From: Streptomyces sp. NBC_00335
GTDB lineage: Bacteria > Actinomycetota > Actinomycetes > Streptomycetales > Streptomycetaceae
Reading direction: 5' to 3'
DNA: 64,000 nt
NCBI RefSeq assembly: GCF_036127095.1
Contig: NZ_CP108006.1
Coordinates: 62,001-126,000, forward strand
The notes beneath the pieces were generated by a model. That model was not told the DNA's origin and did no database searches. It was given only the letters and a program-made list of their open reading frames with translations. The translations under genes were made by a program, and so were the position numbers. Positions 51,393 through 60,396 of this stretch are shown here, piece by piece. Every line of letters begins with the position of its first letter. The first letter of the stretch is position 1.

Positions 51393-51929
51393 ATGTCTGA
51401 CATGACCGAAACCACGCCCGGCTGGCTGACCACGGATGAGCTTGAAGTGGCCAGAACCCAGATGCCGATCCTGTACGTGACAGCGGTTCCAGTGCGGGTG
51501 GACGATAGCGGCGAAGTCACCGGTATCGGGCTGCTGCTGCGCATGGGTCCGGACGGAACGGTCAGCCGGACCCTTGTGTCCGGACGCGTCCTGCACCACG
51601 AGCGGGTCCGTGACGCGCTGTTGCGCCATTTGGAGAAGGACCTCGGGCCGGTGGCTCTGCCCCGTGTCCCCGCATCCCTCCAGCCCTTCACCGTCGCCGA
51701 GTACTTCCCCACCGCCGGCATCACCGCCTATCACGACCCCCGCCAGCACGCGGTGTCGCTGGCCTACGTCGTGCCAGTGGCCGGTGACTGCCGGCCCCGG
51801 CAGGACGCGCTGAACCTGGTCTGGTTCAGTCCCCAGGAGGCCGCCGACCTGGCCGTGCACGACGAGATGCCCGGCGGCCACGGCGTACTGCTGAAGCAGG
51901 CTCTCGCACACACAGGACACACCTACTGA
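51393..51929 (+). CDS. DUF4916/NUDIX-like protein
   Basis: The 178-residue protein has ILYVTAVPVRVDDSGEVTGI, GLLLRMGPDGTVSRTLVSGR, then VSLAYVVPVAGDCRPRQDAL and NLVWFSPQEAADLAVHDEMP. This is the Streptomyces DUF4916 pattern, a NUDIX-like fold without the full NUDIX box, so hydrolase activity is doubtful. ATG 51393 is chosen over the upstream GTG. Confidence 0.7.
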   Translation: MSDMTETTPGWLTTDELEVARTQMPILYVTAVPVRVDDSGEVTGIGLLLRMGPDGTVSRTLVSGRVLHHERVRDALLRHLEKDLGPVALPRVPASLQPFTVAEYFPTAGITAYHDPRQHAVSLAYVVPVAGDCRPRQDALNLVWFSPQEAADLAVHDEMPGGHGVLLKQALAHTGHTY

Positions 51930-52047
51930 GAGCCCCGCAACGTGCGCGAAGGCACGCCGGGGTCTGCGGCAGAGCCGTGAGGGTGGGATCTTGTCGGGGC
52001 ACCGGAATTCGGGTCCTCAAGATCCCTCCGATGTCGGGTGCCGAGGG

Positions 52048-52178
52048 TCACTGAAGCAGGATCATCTTGCTTAGGAGCTCGGACCCGGACCGCCCGTAGA
52101 GCTGCCTCTTGATCTTCTTGATGCGGTGTGCGGCGCCTTCGACACTGCCGGAACTCCGGTCCAAAGTGAGGTCGGCCA
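52048..52178 (-). pseudogene. ISL3-type transposase C-terminal scrap
   Basis: Read on the minus strand, the sequence gives SSGSVEGAAHRIKKIKRQLY followed by GRSGSELLSKMILLQ and a stop. This matches the tail of ISL3-family transposases (VEGxNxRIKxLKRQMYGRA). The rest of the gene is gone, and the HEAT gene starts its stop codon just beyond. Confidence 0.75.
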
Positions 52179-52179
52179 A

Positions 52180-53355
52180 TCAGAGCAGGGCTCGGATGGC
52201 GTCGCGCTGCTCTGGCAGGCCGGCTTCCCTGAGCCAGCGGATTTTGTTGCCCATGTTTCCCCAGCAGTTGTCATTGGCGGTGAGGGCCTGCAGGAGCTCT
52301 CGTTGCGCGGCTGACAGTTGCAGGCCAGGGCTGTGGCCGACGGGGAAGGCTTTGACCAGCAGCGGACCCCAGTCGCGGTCGACGGAGTAGTCGCTGGCGA
52401 GCGGTATCAGGGCCATGGCCGCCGGGGCTAGGTCCTCGAAGGCCTCGACGCGGTCAAGGGCGGCCTGCAGGAGGGTGAAGCGGAGCCAGCCGTCGATCTG
52501 AGGGAGGGGGTCGGGGAACCAGTGATCTGCCTCGGCCGGGTTGTGCAGGGCTTCGAGCAGGACGGCGGTGGCGCGGGGCATGCGCGCGCATCCGGTGGCC
52601 AGAGCGGCACAGGCACGTACGGCTGGGTCAGGATCATCGAGAAGGCCAGCGGTGTCCTGGCCCCAGGCACCCATGGCCAGAACGGCGGAGGAGCGTTCTC
52701 GGCGGCTGCCGTCTGATGCAAGAACGCGACGCAGGCGGTGGGCGGCGCGGGGGACGAACTCGGCGAGTTCGGGTGCCTTCAGAAGGTGCGTGACCGTTCC
52801 GAGGGCTGCCTCTCGGGTGGCCGGATGCGGATCCTCGAGGAACGGTTCGACCGCGTCGTAGAGCTCGGATCGGATGTTCCGGCATGCGCGGATCGCTTCG
52901 AGCTCGTCTTCGTCCTCGCCGTCGCACTCACCCCCGTACTCGCCATCGCTGCCGGGGCCCTCGCCGTAGGAGGCCGAGTCGGCGATCTGACCGAGCCAGT
53001 CGAGAAGTGCGGCCCGCAGGGGCCGGTTCCGGTCGTCCCAGGGGAAGAAGCTCTCGTGCTCGGCCATAGTGTGGGGGTGGGGCAGGATCCGTGCGACGAA
53101 GAGTGCGGCGGGCGGGGTGGAGCTGTACAGGGAGCCCTGGTGCAGCACTGACATATCGAGCATTCCCAGCGCCTCGGCCTGCACCTCGGGATCCTCGTTC
53201 AGGAGCCGGCACAGGTACGGCGGGGTGTCCTCAGCGCTCCCGTATGCATGCTGAAGGGTGCCCCATGCGGTTGCCACGAGCAGTTCTCTGGCCATCGGAG
53301 GCAGTCCGGACCATTTGGAGGCGTCGCGGTCCTCGTGTCGATTCGTCACATGCAC
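52180..53355 (-). CDS. HEAT-repeat protein
   Basis: The 391-residue protein has helical repeats such as YLCRLLNEDPEVQAEALGML, HPATREAALGTVTHLLKAPE, RERSSAVLAMGAWGQDTAGL and DPAVRACAALATGCARMPRA, plus an acidic stretch (ECDGEDEDELEAI). It probably acts as a scaffold, as does the HEAT protein at 30419, to which it is only loosely alike. It may have lost its neighbour to the ISL3 insertion. Confidence 0.75.
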   Translation of the reverse strand: MHVTNRHEDRDASKWSGLPPMARELLVATAWGTLQHAYGSAEDTPPYLCRLLNEDPEVQAEALGMLDMSVLHQGSLYSSTPPAALFVARILPHPHTMAEHESFFPWDDRNRPLRAALLDWLGQIADSASYGEGPGSDGEYGGECDGEDEDELEAIRACRNIRSELYDAVEPFLEDPHPATREAALGTVTHLLKAPELAEFVPRAAHRLRRVLASDGSRRERSSAVLAMGAWGQDTAGLLDDPDPAVRACAALATGCARMPRATAVLLEALHNPAEADHWFPDPLPQIDGWLRFTLLQAALDRVEAFEDLAPAAMALIPLASDYSVDRDWGPLLVKAFPVGHSPGLQLSAAQRELLQALTANDNCWGNMGNKIRWLREAGLPEQRDAIRALL

Positions 53356-53564
53356 AGCCTGCCGAACAGCACTGACAACCGGTTGCGGCAGGCCAAAAAT
53401 CCGTTCTCGGTCACTCGATCACACTGTTACGCTCCGCTCGCGTCCTCGACCGCGAAAAGGGAGGTGGGAACCGTGAGCCAGCTGACTCTCGTGTGCTCCC
53501 ACCCCGTTCCGAGGACGCCGGGGATCTGAAGGGGAGCGCGTCGCTACCCGGAAGGACCCCTCAC

Positions 53565-54467
53565 GTGACCGATCTGGTCATCCGCGCCCTCGCCACAGGC
53601 GAGGAAGCACTTTTCGAATCCCTGCCCGATCCCGGTCTGGTCGGCTTCGCCGCCTTCGGCGACACCTACAGCGGGCTGGCCGCCGCCGGTGAGTACCGCC
53701 CCGAGTGGACCTGGGTGGCCCTGCGTGACGGTGTGGTCGTGGCGCGAGCGGCTTGGTGGGCAGGGCCAAAGGACGACAAGCCGCTCGCTCTGGACTGGTT
53801 CGACTTCACGGACGCCGGTGCCGCCGTACAACTACTCCGCGCTTCGCCGCTGCACGCCGAGTACTCACTCAAGCTGCCGCCCGGCTGGCGCGACGTCCCT
53901 GCGGTCCGGGAGCAGGCCCAGGCCCGGATCGACGCGGCCATCGCCGCAGGCATGGCTCCTCTGGTCGAGCGCTTCCGGTACCGCTGGACGCCGGACTGCG
54001 GTGTGCCCGCGCGCCCGGGCCGCCTCGAATTCCGTCCCGAGCCCGACGACGCGGCGATCCTCGACGTCTTCCGCCGTATCCACCAGGGCAGTCTCGACGC
54101 CCATGTGCGCCGCACCGTCGCCGCATCCGGGCTGGAGGCGGCCGCCCAGGAACAACTGGACTATCTGCGCTGGCTGCCGAGCCCGCGCGAGTGGTGGCGC
54201 CTTGCCTACAACCCTGCCGGGGAACTCGTCGGCCTGAGCGTCCCCGCCCGCCACTACGGAGACCCTCTCATCGGCTACATCGGCGTGGTGCCCGAGCACC
54301 GTGGCCACGGATACGCCTATGACCTGCTCGTCGAGGCCACGCACAAGCTCGCCGACGAGGGCGTGGACCGCATCGTGGCCGGGACTGACCAGACCAACGT
54401 TCCGATGGCCGCCCACTTCGCGAGGGCCGGCTACCCCATCGCCCAGGAACGCATCGACCTGATCTAG
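53565..54467 (+). CDS. Two-domain GNAT acetyltransferase
   Basis: The 300-residue protein (GTG start after GGAAGGA) has a degenerate N-terminal acetyltransferase half (TWVALRDGVVVARAAWW) and a functional-looking C-terminal half: GYIGVVPEHRGHGYAYDLLV (acetyl-CoA loop) and TDQTNVPMAAHFARAGY. The substrate is unknown. Confidence 0.82.
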   Translation: MTDLVIRALATGEEALFESLPDPGLVGFAAFGDTYSGLAAAGEYRPEWTWVALRDGVVVARAAWWAGPKDDKPLALDWFDFTDAGAAVQLLRASPLHAEYSLKLPPGWRDVPAVREQAQARIDAAIAAGMAPLVERFRYRWTPDCGVPARPGRLEFRPEPDDAAILDVFRRIHQGSLDAHVRRTVAASGLEAAAQEQLDYLRWLPSPREWWRLAYNPAGELVGLSVPARHYGDPLIGYIGVVPEHRGHGYAYDLLVEATHKLADEGVDRIVAGTDQTNVPMAAHFARAGYPIAQERIDLI

Positions 54468-54813
54468 CCCAGAGACAGGAAACGGTGTGGGACTCGGGGT
54501 GTGACAGCCGAGCCCCCCGCACCCGCTCCTGCGACTCCTGAGCCACCAGTAACCACATCCGTCGGAGCAGAAGCGTTCGCGGCGCCGTTCGTCCGCGACC
54601 GCGAGTACCGGGACCAGGAGCCGGAACGCCCTGCGGCGTTCGTCGACCGGGATGAGGTCGGCGAGCGTCCGATGGCTTTCGGGGCGTGGTCACGGTCAGA
54701 GCCTGACGGGCTTGGCTCCACTCTCGTCCTACGCCACAGGCCCCGATACCGCGGGCTCCCGATGAAGATCTGATGGTAGGTTCGCGGCCGCAGATGCCGA
54801 CGGGGGGAAGATC
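54468..54813. other. Intergenic stretch
   Basis: A GTG-initiated 90-codon frame (54501-54773) covers most of it, but it is Pro/Arg-rich with no domain and I do not call it. Confidence 0.35.
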
Positions 54814-55413
54814 ATGACGCCGACCACACTGCCGGAACCGTCCGGCCAGCCCTCGCACGGGCAGCGCAGGGCACGCCGCATCGTGGTTCGTACGGGTACC
54901 GGGGTCCTCCTGCTCCTGCTGCTCGGCACCCTTCTCGCCGGCCAGCCGTGGAACGCGCCCTGGTGGCCCGGCAGGACCGAGGTCACCGGCGTCCCCGACC
55001 CTTGTGAGGTCATCTCCGAACCGACCCGCAGGCTGCTGCCCGGAGTCGTCCCCGTGCGGGACCCGTGGGAGCGGGTGCTGGTGAAGCAGGAAGTGTGCGA
55101 GGCCAAGAACGACACGGGGTCCCTCAGGCTCGGCTATGAGCAGTGGCAGTGGAGACACCTCAAGTCCCCCCAAGCCGGAGAGGCGGCGGCCCACGACCGG
55201 CTCCAGAGCCTCATGGACCGCGGCCATGGCCGGAGCTGGGACCCGGTGCCGGGTCTCGGCGCCGAGGCGTACCGGGATGGTTCGACCGTGCTGGTACGCA
55301 AGGCCAATGTCATCGTCCGTGTCTCGTACAGCGAAACGCGGACGGAGTCGGCCAGCAGGGTGGCCGAAGCCGAGCACCTCGCCCGCTCAGCAGTGGCCGC
55401 ACTCCGTCGCTAG
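54814..55413 (+). CDS. Membrane-anchored extracytoplasmic hypothetical protein
   Basis: The 199-residue protein has one N-terminal helix (GTGVLLLLLLGTLLAGQPW) and an outside domain with a cysteine pair (VPDPCEVIS, KQEVCEAKN) and a helix-rich C-terminus (SASRVAEAEHLARSAVAALR). It resembles the DUF3558-like exported proteins of actinomycetes. The function is unknown. Confidence 0.65.
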   Translation: MTPTTLPEPSGQPSHGQRRARRIVVRTGTGVLLLLLLGTLLAGQPWNAPWWPGRTEVTGVPDPCEVISEPTRRLLPGVVPVRDPWERVLVKQEVCEAKNDTGSLRLGYEQWQWRHLKSPQAGEAAAHDRLQSLMDRGHGRSWDPVPGLGAEAYRDGSTVLVRKANVIVRVSYSETRTESASRVAEAEHLARSAVAALRR

Positions 55414-55496
55414 GGAGCGTCCGGCGGGCGTGAAATTGCGTGGGCTCAACGGATCGGTGCGGAGCTGGCATACCCCCTCCCCCTCGATTTACCCGC

Positions 55497-55520
55497 CCCG
55501 CCCTCGGCGCCGAGGGCGGG
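55497..55520. terminator. Perfect 24-base palindrome between convergent genes
   Basis: CCCGCCCTCGGC followed directly by its exact complement (55509-55520), then TCTATTA. It sits between the convergent genes ending at 55413 and 55683 and can stop transcription from both sides. Confidence 0.75.
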
Positions 55521-55682
55521 TCTATTACCGGGTCGATCAGGAAGTGCTCGTGGCGCTCTGGCCTCCTGGGATTACCCGTTCGCGGCTGGGGGCTGCTCCG
55601 TGAACGGCCAACGGTGCGTCGCTGAGCACCGGGTTGCCCGGAGCATCCGCGGAGAGCCAAGTGCAGTCTTCGATCGGGGCTG

Positions 55683-56552
55683 TTACAACAGGACGGCTCC
55701 CGCTACGGTCGTCACCGCGCCGAGGAGCAGGCCCTGGATGACAAAGACGATGTCCCGGATGGCGGAGCGGCGGGAGGCGGCAACGTCCAGGGTGAAGATC
55801 TCGGGGGCGTCGGGCACGTAGTGGACTGTCATTTCCTGGCCGTACGCGGTGGCCGGGTCCTTCGGCGGGGTGGGGAGGCGGGCAGTGACGGTCGTTCCCT
55901 CACGGGTCGTGAAGGCGATGATCGAGGCGTAGCTGGTCCAGGTCCCCTCGTTGTCGTCATGGATGGACTTGGTGACAGCGATCAGACGGCCCTGGACGCA
56001 GGTGGCTTCGGCCAGCCGCTCCGATTCCTGGCGCGCCAGACCAAGGTCGTGGCGCAGGACGAACAGCATGGCGACGGTCAGCGGGCCGCCGGCGCCGAGC
56101 AGTGCCCAGGGGTAGCCGTGGCGGATCGCGGTGTCGGTGACCAGCCCGGCATAGAGCAGAAAGACCGCGAAGTTCGGCCAGCCCCGCCCGCTCAGGCCGT
56201 CCTGGAGTGTGTAGGCGACCTCGAACCGCTGCGGGTTGCCCGGCGGGTGGAGCACCGCGACCTCGCGGCCGACCCAGACCGTGTCCAGTTGGATTCCGCG
56301 CTCGGCCTCGTACCGCAGGGTGTACTCGTGCCCTGTGGCGGTGTCGGTGTCGGTGTCGGGAAAGGCAATGACCACGGGTACTCCGGCCGTGCCGGGGGCG
56401 CCGTGTGCGGGAGCCTGCACCTCGACGATCCGCCCGGTCACCCGAACTGCACGCTGTCCACGAGTGGCCCCGGCTAGCGCCCATCCGTACCCCAGCAGCG
56501 CCCATAGTCCACATACCGCGCAGGCCAGCAGCCGCGTCACCTGCCAGTCCAT
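55683..56552 (-). CDS. DUF3592-like membrane protein
   Basis: The 289-residue protein has four membrane helices (LLACAVCGLWALLGYGWALA; FAVFLLYAGLV; GGPLTVAMLFVL; IQGLLLGAVTTVAGAVLL) alternating with two DUF3592-type soluble segments (RVTGRIVEVQAPAHG with VAVLHPPGNPQRFEV; CVQGRLIAV with MTVHYVPDAPEIFTLD). The function is unknown. Confidence 0.7.
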   Translation of the reverse strand: MDWQVTRLLACAVCGLWALLGYGWALAGATRGQRAVRVTGRIVEVQAPAHGAPGTAGVPVVIAFPDTDTDTATGHEYTLRYEAERGIQLDTVWVGREVAVLHPPGNPQRFEVAYTLQDGLSGRGWPNFAVFLLYAGLVTDTAIRHGYPWALLGAGGPLTVAMLFVLRHDLGLARQESERLAEATCVQGRLIAVTKSIHDDNEGTWTSYASIIAFTTREGTTVTARLPTPPKDPATAYGQEMTVHYVPDAPEIFTLDVAASRRSAIRDIVFVIQGLLLGAVTTVAGAVLL

Positions 56553-56786
56553 GCCCGGGCCCCCTGTTCGCCCCCTGTTCGTCGCCGAGCGCCAGATCTA
56601 CCACGCCCGGGCGGCAGCGGTAAGTGGTGCGGCCAACTGTCCATGCAGGCGGAGTCGGCTCTGGCGCGCACCCTCCTGAGAGGAGCTCGGTGGCCACCGG
56701 CCGTCTCGTGGGTTGTGATTCCGTGCGCATGCCTGGCCATTTCGTCGCGGCCGTGTGCCTGGCGTTCCTCGACACCCAGCCTCACC

Positions 56787-56815
56787 TTGAAACTCCGATT
56801 CCAGTTCTGTAATTC
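56787..56815 (+). promoter_or_regulatory. Candidate promoter for the terpene cyclase
   Basis: TTGAAA and TAATTC are separated by 17 bases and lie about 88 bases before the chosen start. This region is less GC-rich than its surroundings. The rest of the 56553-56902 gap has no gene. Confidence 0.35.
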
Positions 56816-56902
56816 GTATGGGGTCATTCGTGGTGTCACGGGTGTGCCGTGCACCCCGTAGGGAATTTTCTGATGCGGGCCGGCGTCCAGAACGAGGCAG
56901 GA

Positions 56903-58000
56903 ATGACCGTTATGGGAACCCAGACGTTCACCATCCCCCCAGTGCGGACCAGCTTTCGCTGGCGCATCAACCCGCACCACTCCACCGAGATGGACGCGGA
57001 TGCGAACGCGTGGGCGTTCGGCCTGTTCAGCGATGACCCGCGCGTGCCGGCGCCGGTTCATGCCGACAACTACACGACGTGGGCAGCGTTGTGTTTCCCT
57101 GACGTGGATGCCGACCTGCTGAGGCGTTGGTGCCGATTCAACGCGCTGTACACGGTCATTGAGAACAAGCAGGAGGCCCTGTACGAGACGAGCGGCGCCG
57201 GCAGCGCTGAACGGCTATGGGAACGTACGGTCACGCTGCTGTTCCGGCAGTCGCATGCTGACGACGTGTTCGTGGCATGCGACTGGGGCGAGGGACTGCC
57301 CTGGTACAACCTGACTGCGGCCATGGCGATCGCCGAGAGGCTCCCGGAGGCGCTGGCCAGGTACTTCCTGCGGCGCATCGCGTACATGGCGCAAGCGCAG
57401 TACCAGGAAGACCTCGTGATCCGCTCGCCCCGGATGGGGTGGGGCGAGTACCTGGAGTACCGCCACATCAACTTCGGTGTCCCGCTGTTCACCGCGACCA
57501 TTCCCGCACTGCTGGAGCGGAGCCTTTCCGCGGACGAGTGGGAGTCGACCGAGCGGGCGCAACTCGATCGACTGACGGCGCAGCACTGCTGCCTCGTCAA
57601 TGATCTGTATTCGTTCCGGAAGGAGTGGAACGACAGGCACGGTAAGAAGCGGCACGTGCAGGCCGTCTCGGTGCTGCAGCACATCTACGGCCCGGGTGTT
57701 CAGGAGGCCCTGACCAGGCTCGTCGAGACGATAGAGGAGACGGAACGCCAGTTTGTGGCGCTCCGTTCACGTTGGGCCCTCACACCAGAAGCTGATGAGT
57801 ACTGCGATCGCCTGGAGGACATCAGCGCGGGGAACCTCCGCTACCACCAGACTTCGCCACGATTCCATGGGAGCGGTTTTGAGGGCGTGTTCGCTGGTGG
57901 GCAGCTGCAGATGAACGGGGCGACCGGAGGCGAGTCCTCAACGCCCGCCCATGTACCTCCGCCAGGCAGGGGTTACGGCGCCTCAGGCCATCCCGCCTGA
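56903..58000 (+). CDS. Terpene cyclase with degenerate first metal motif
   Basis: The 365-residue protein has the bacterial class I terpene synthase fold: an FRWRINPHHSTEMDADANAW opening, the NSE triad NDLYSFRKE (complete N-D-L-Y-S-F-R-K-E), and the RYHQTSPRF pair near the end. The aspartate-rich DDxxD motif on helix C is replaced by YTVIENKQE, leaving no adjacent aspartates. Cyclases with altered first motifs exist, but magnesium binding would differ. ATG 56903 is chosen after GAGGCAGGA; ATG 56873 is an alternative. No prenyltransferase or P450 is adjacent, so the product is unknown. Confidence 0.8.
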   Translation: MTVMGTQTFTIPPVRTSFRWRINPHHSTEMDADANAWAFGLFSDDPRVPAPVHADNYTTWAALCFPDVDADLLRRWCRFNALYTVIENKQEALYETSGAGSAERLWERTVTLLFRQSHADDVFVACDWGEGLPWYNLTAAMAIAERLPEALARYFLRRIAYMAQAQYQEDLVIRSPRMGWGEYLEYRHINFGVPLFTATIPALLERSLSADEWESTERAQLDRLTAQHCCLVNDLYSFRKEWNDRHGKKRHVQAVSVLQHIYGPGVQEALTRLVETIEETERQFVALRSRWALTPEADEYCDRLEDISAGNLRYHQTSPRFHGSGFEGVFAGGQLQMNGATGGESSTPAHVPPPGRGYGASGHPA

Positions 58001-58050
58001 TGCCACGTCAGCCGCATGTCGCGGACCGCGGCCGGTGGGCCGCCCGCTGA

Positions 58051-58242
58051 TCAGCCGCGGCGGGTCTTGCGCCAGCCGAAGGGGCCGGGCAGGTCGATCG
58101 AGGTGGTGCGGCGGCCGGTGCTGCTGTGGGTGCGGCGGGGGCCGCGCTTGCCGCCGCCGGTGGTGATCGACCACGACTTGCGGTTGATGTTGAGCCGGAC
58201 ACCCGGCAGGATCCTGAAGCTCTTGCGGAATGTCAGAGGCAT
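58051..58242 (-). CDS. DUF4236 small protein
   Basis: The 63-residue protein reads MPLTFRKSFRILPGVRLNIN, then SWSITTGGGKRGPRRTHS and a closing DLPGPFGWRKT. This is the DUF4236 pattern (FRKSxxxxPGVRLNxS). It is basic and soluble, found widely in actinomycetes, with no known role. GAGGAAG precedes the ATG. Confidence 0.8.
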   Translation of the reverse strand: MPLTFRKSFRILPGVRLNINRKSWSITTGGGKRGPRRTHSSTGRRTTSIDLPGPFGWRKTRRG

Positions 58243-58804
58243 GTCGTCTCACTTCCTCGGTGGGCGTACGGTCGGGCAGCCGAACTGTGCGTGCATTCAG
58301 GCTGCTTGGCGTGCCGTTCGTATGTCCCGCGGTCCCCGTTCCATGCGCCGCTGTCCCCTCAGGCCGCAACGGAAGCCGAGTCCGCGAGACTGGGTCGGCG
58401 TTCTGACGGCAGCTCAGAGTCTTTTTTCAGGTGCGTGTTTGCCCGACCGGAAGCGGGTCAGACGCATGGAAGGCGGAGCACGCAGCCCGGACTGCAGCGA
58501 GGCTTCGCCGGCCGGAGACGTGTGGGAGAACGATGCCCACACGGCTCCGGCGGCCGGCACCACGACTGCCGCACGGGATCCGCGCGGCACCGGGACCTCC
58601 TACTCCCCCGACCATCTCCCCCGGTCGCGGCAGCGGAGCGGCTTCCCGGCAGCCCCCGACGACGGCGCTCAGACCACCGTCCCCGGGCCTCGGACCCCGG
58701 CGGCAGTCGCTCTCCCCGCGCAGGCCGTGGGCGAGGGTGCTTCGGGAGAACCCGACCGGGCGCGACCCCGAGCCCCGTTGGCTCCGTCACCTTGAGCCGA
58801 CGCC
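58243..58804. other. Intergenic stretch
   Basis: About 560 bases between two minus-strand genes. Open frames on both strands are Arg/Pro/Ala-rich and match nothing; no hairpin stands out. Confidence 0.4.
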
Positions 58805-59671
58805 CTATCGGCTGAAGTGGGCGTGGTGTTCGCGCAAGAAGGCATCGAGGGTACGGGGCGGGCGGCCGAGGATGTCGACGACGGTGGTGGTGGGGGTTTC
58901 GGGTCGGGTGACGGCGAGTTGCTGGATCTCCGTCACGTGGTCGGCGAGCCAGGTGGGCATGCGGGCGTTGTGGATGAGGTTGTCGCGCAGTTCGTCGGGG
59001 GTGAGGTCGACGTAGCGGATCTGATGGCCGGTCAGGGTGGTCAGTCGTGAGGCGAGTTCGGGGTAGGAGACGGCTTCGGATCCGGTCAAGGTGTAGGTGC
59101 CGCCGGCGATGTCGCGCCTGGTGAGGGCGGCGGCGGCGACGGCACCGATGTCGCGGCAGTCGACGTAGTTGCAAGGCGCGTCGCCCGTCGTGCCGAGGAT
59201 GACGCCCTGGGCGACGGTGGGGGCAAGGCGCAGGAGGTTCTGCATGAAGGCGTATGGGCGCAGGATCGTGTGGGTGAGGCCGCTGGCGCGGAGGTGTTCC
59301 TCGACGGCGCGGTGTCCACGGGATATGGCGACCGGGGAGTCGGGGTCGGCGGCGGGTGCGGAGATCTTGACGATGTGGCCGATGCCGGCGTCGGCGGCGA
59401 TGTCGACGACGCGGGTTTCGAGTTCGACTTGTGCGGGACCGTTGGCCATCGCGAGGAAGAGCTGGCCGGCGCCCTTGAAGGCCGCGTGCAGGGAGTGGGG
59501 ATCGGTGGCGTCGGCGTACTGAACCTCGACTGGCGGTTGGTGGGCGCCGGTTATGCCGGGGATCGGCCTGTGCGGGGTGCGGGTCAGTGCGCGGACGGGT
59601 GTGCCGAGCGTGAGCAGGCTGTGGAGCAGGGCGTTGCCGGTTGCTCCGGTCGCTCCCATGACAACGATCAT
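58805..59671 (-). CDS. NmrA-like NAD(P)-binding protein
   Basis: The 288-residue protein begins MIVVMGATGATGNALLHSLL, an atypical SDR with the GxxGxxG NAD(P) site, followed by VKISAPAADPDSPVAISRGH and LTHTILRPYAFMQNLLRLAP. These are features of NmrA/quinone-reductase-2-like proteins that sense or reduce quinones. It shares a MarR-flanked unit with the membrane protein at 59773, consistent with a redox or quinone stress response. Confidence 0.82.
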   Translation of the reverse strand: MIVVMGATGATGNALLHSLLTLGTPVRALTRTPHRPIPGITGAHQPPVEVQYADATDPHSLHAAFKGAGQLFLAMANGPAQVELETRVVDIAADAGIGHIVKISAPAADPDSPVAISRGHRAVEEHLRASGLTHTILRPYAFMQNLLRLAPTVAQGVILGTTGDAPCNYVDCRDIGAVAAAALTRRDIAGGTYTLTGSEAVSYPELASRLTTLTGHQIRYVDLTPDELRDNLIHNARMPTWLADHVTEIQQLAVTRPETPTTTVVDILGRPPRTLDAFLREHHAHFSR

Positions 59672-59772
59672 CTTGTGCTCATTCCTTGGCGACTTCCCGG
59701 CGGCGGGTGCTGCCGGGGTGGGCTCGGTCGGGCTTGGGCTCGTGGGGCGGGTGGACCCGGTGCCGCGGCGGG

Positions 59773-60252
59773 CTATGTCGGGGATGCCGTGGGAGTGGTG
59801 GTGCGCCAGCGCAGGGTGACGATGGTGGTGGCGAGGGCCGCGGAGACGGGCAGGTCGATGCGCAGACGCTCCAACCACGGGGTGGCGGGGACCAGGCTGT
59901 GGGCGGGTAGCCATTGGGCGGTGAACCATCCCAGCAGGGCCGCCGCGCCGGCGGCGGTGATGACGAGTGCGGCCGTGAGGGCGACGCGCGGCGTGGTGGT
60001 GGTCCACCGGCGGGGCTGCCCGCCGTGCCACAGCCAGGTGCCGACCAGGAACGCCACCACGGCGGAGGTGCCGGCGATGGAGGTGCAGGCGGCCACGGCC
60101 AGGTCCCGCTGCCCGGTGAAGACTCCGGCGGTACCGGCCGTCAGCGCGGGGGCGGCGTAGGCGGTCAGCACCTCGCGCCACAGGGTGAACGGCCGGGGTG
60201 GCCGGGAGCCCGCCGCCCGGTTTCGGCGCGTTCTGTCCTTTGTTGCGGGCAT
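59773..60252 (-). CDS. Small membrane protein
   Basis: The 159-residue protein has a basic N-terminus, then helices (LTAYAAPALTAGTAGVF, SIAGTSAVVAFLVGTWLW, VALTAALVITAAGAAALLGW, PVSAALATTIVTLRW). No family is recognised. It is preceded by a MarR-type operator and followed by the NmrA-like gene. Confidence 0.65.
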   Translation of the reverse strand: MPATKDRTRRNRAAGSRPPRPFTLWREVLTAYAAPALTAGTAGVFTGQRDLAVAACTSIAGTSAVVAFLVGTWLWHGGQPRRWTTTTPRVALTAALVITAAGAAALLGWFTAQWLPAHSLVPATPWLERLRIDLPVSAALATTIVTLRWRTTTPTASPT

Positions 60253-60320
60253 GCTGGCCTCTTTCTCGTTCGGGTGAGGGAAGCGAAGGGTTGCGGCGGG
60301 GGGAGGGTGAGTCCGCCAAT

Positions 60321-60340
60321 GTAATTAGGCGACTAACTAT
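60321..60340 (-). promoter_or_regulatory. MarR-type operator of the membrane protein/NmrA unit
   Basis: TTAGGCGACTAA (60325-60336) is a palindrome that recurs as ATGGCGGCTAA near 60925 beside the MarR gene start. The AT-rich flanks look like promoter DNA. Confidence 0.6.
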
Positions 60341-60346
60341 TGCCTC

Positions 60347-60377
60347 AAAAAAAGGGCCCTCCCCGGAGGGTGGGGCC
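60347..60377 (-). terminator. Intrinsic terminator of the MarR gene
   Basis: On the minus strand a GC-rich hairpin (CCCTCC-GG-GGAGGG core) is followed by CCC and seven T residues, 20 bases past the MarR stop codon. It is one of the few T-tailed terminators in the window. Confidence 0.8.
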
Positions 60378-60396
60378 AACCCAGCCGAGAGCCGGG

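Noticed and set aside
54501..54773. A 90-codon plus-strand gene
   Set aside because: Pro/Arg-rich, no ribosome-binding site and no recognisable domain.
56903..58000. Geosmin or 2-methylisoborneol synthase
   Set aside because: Too short for geosmin synthase, no DDHFLE motif and no adjacent methyltransferase.
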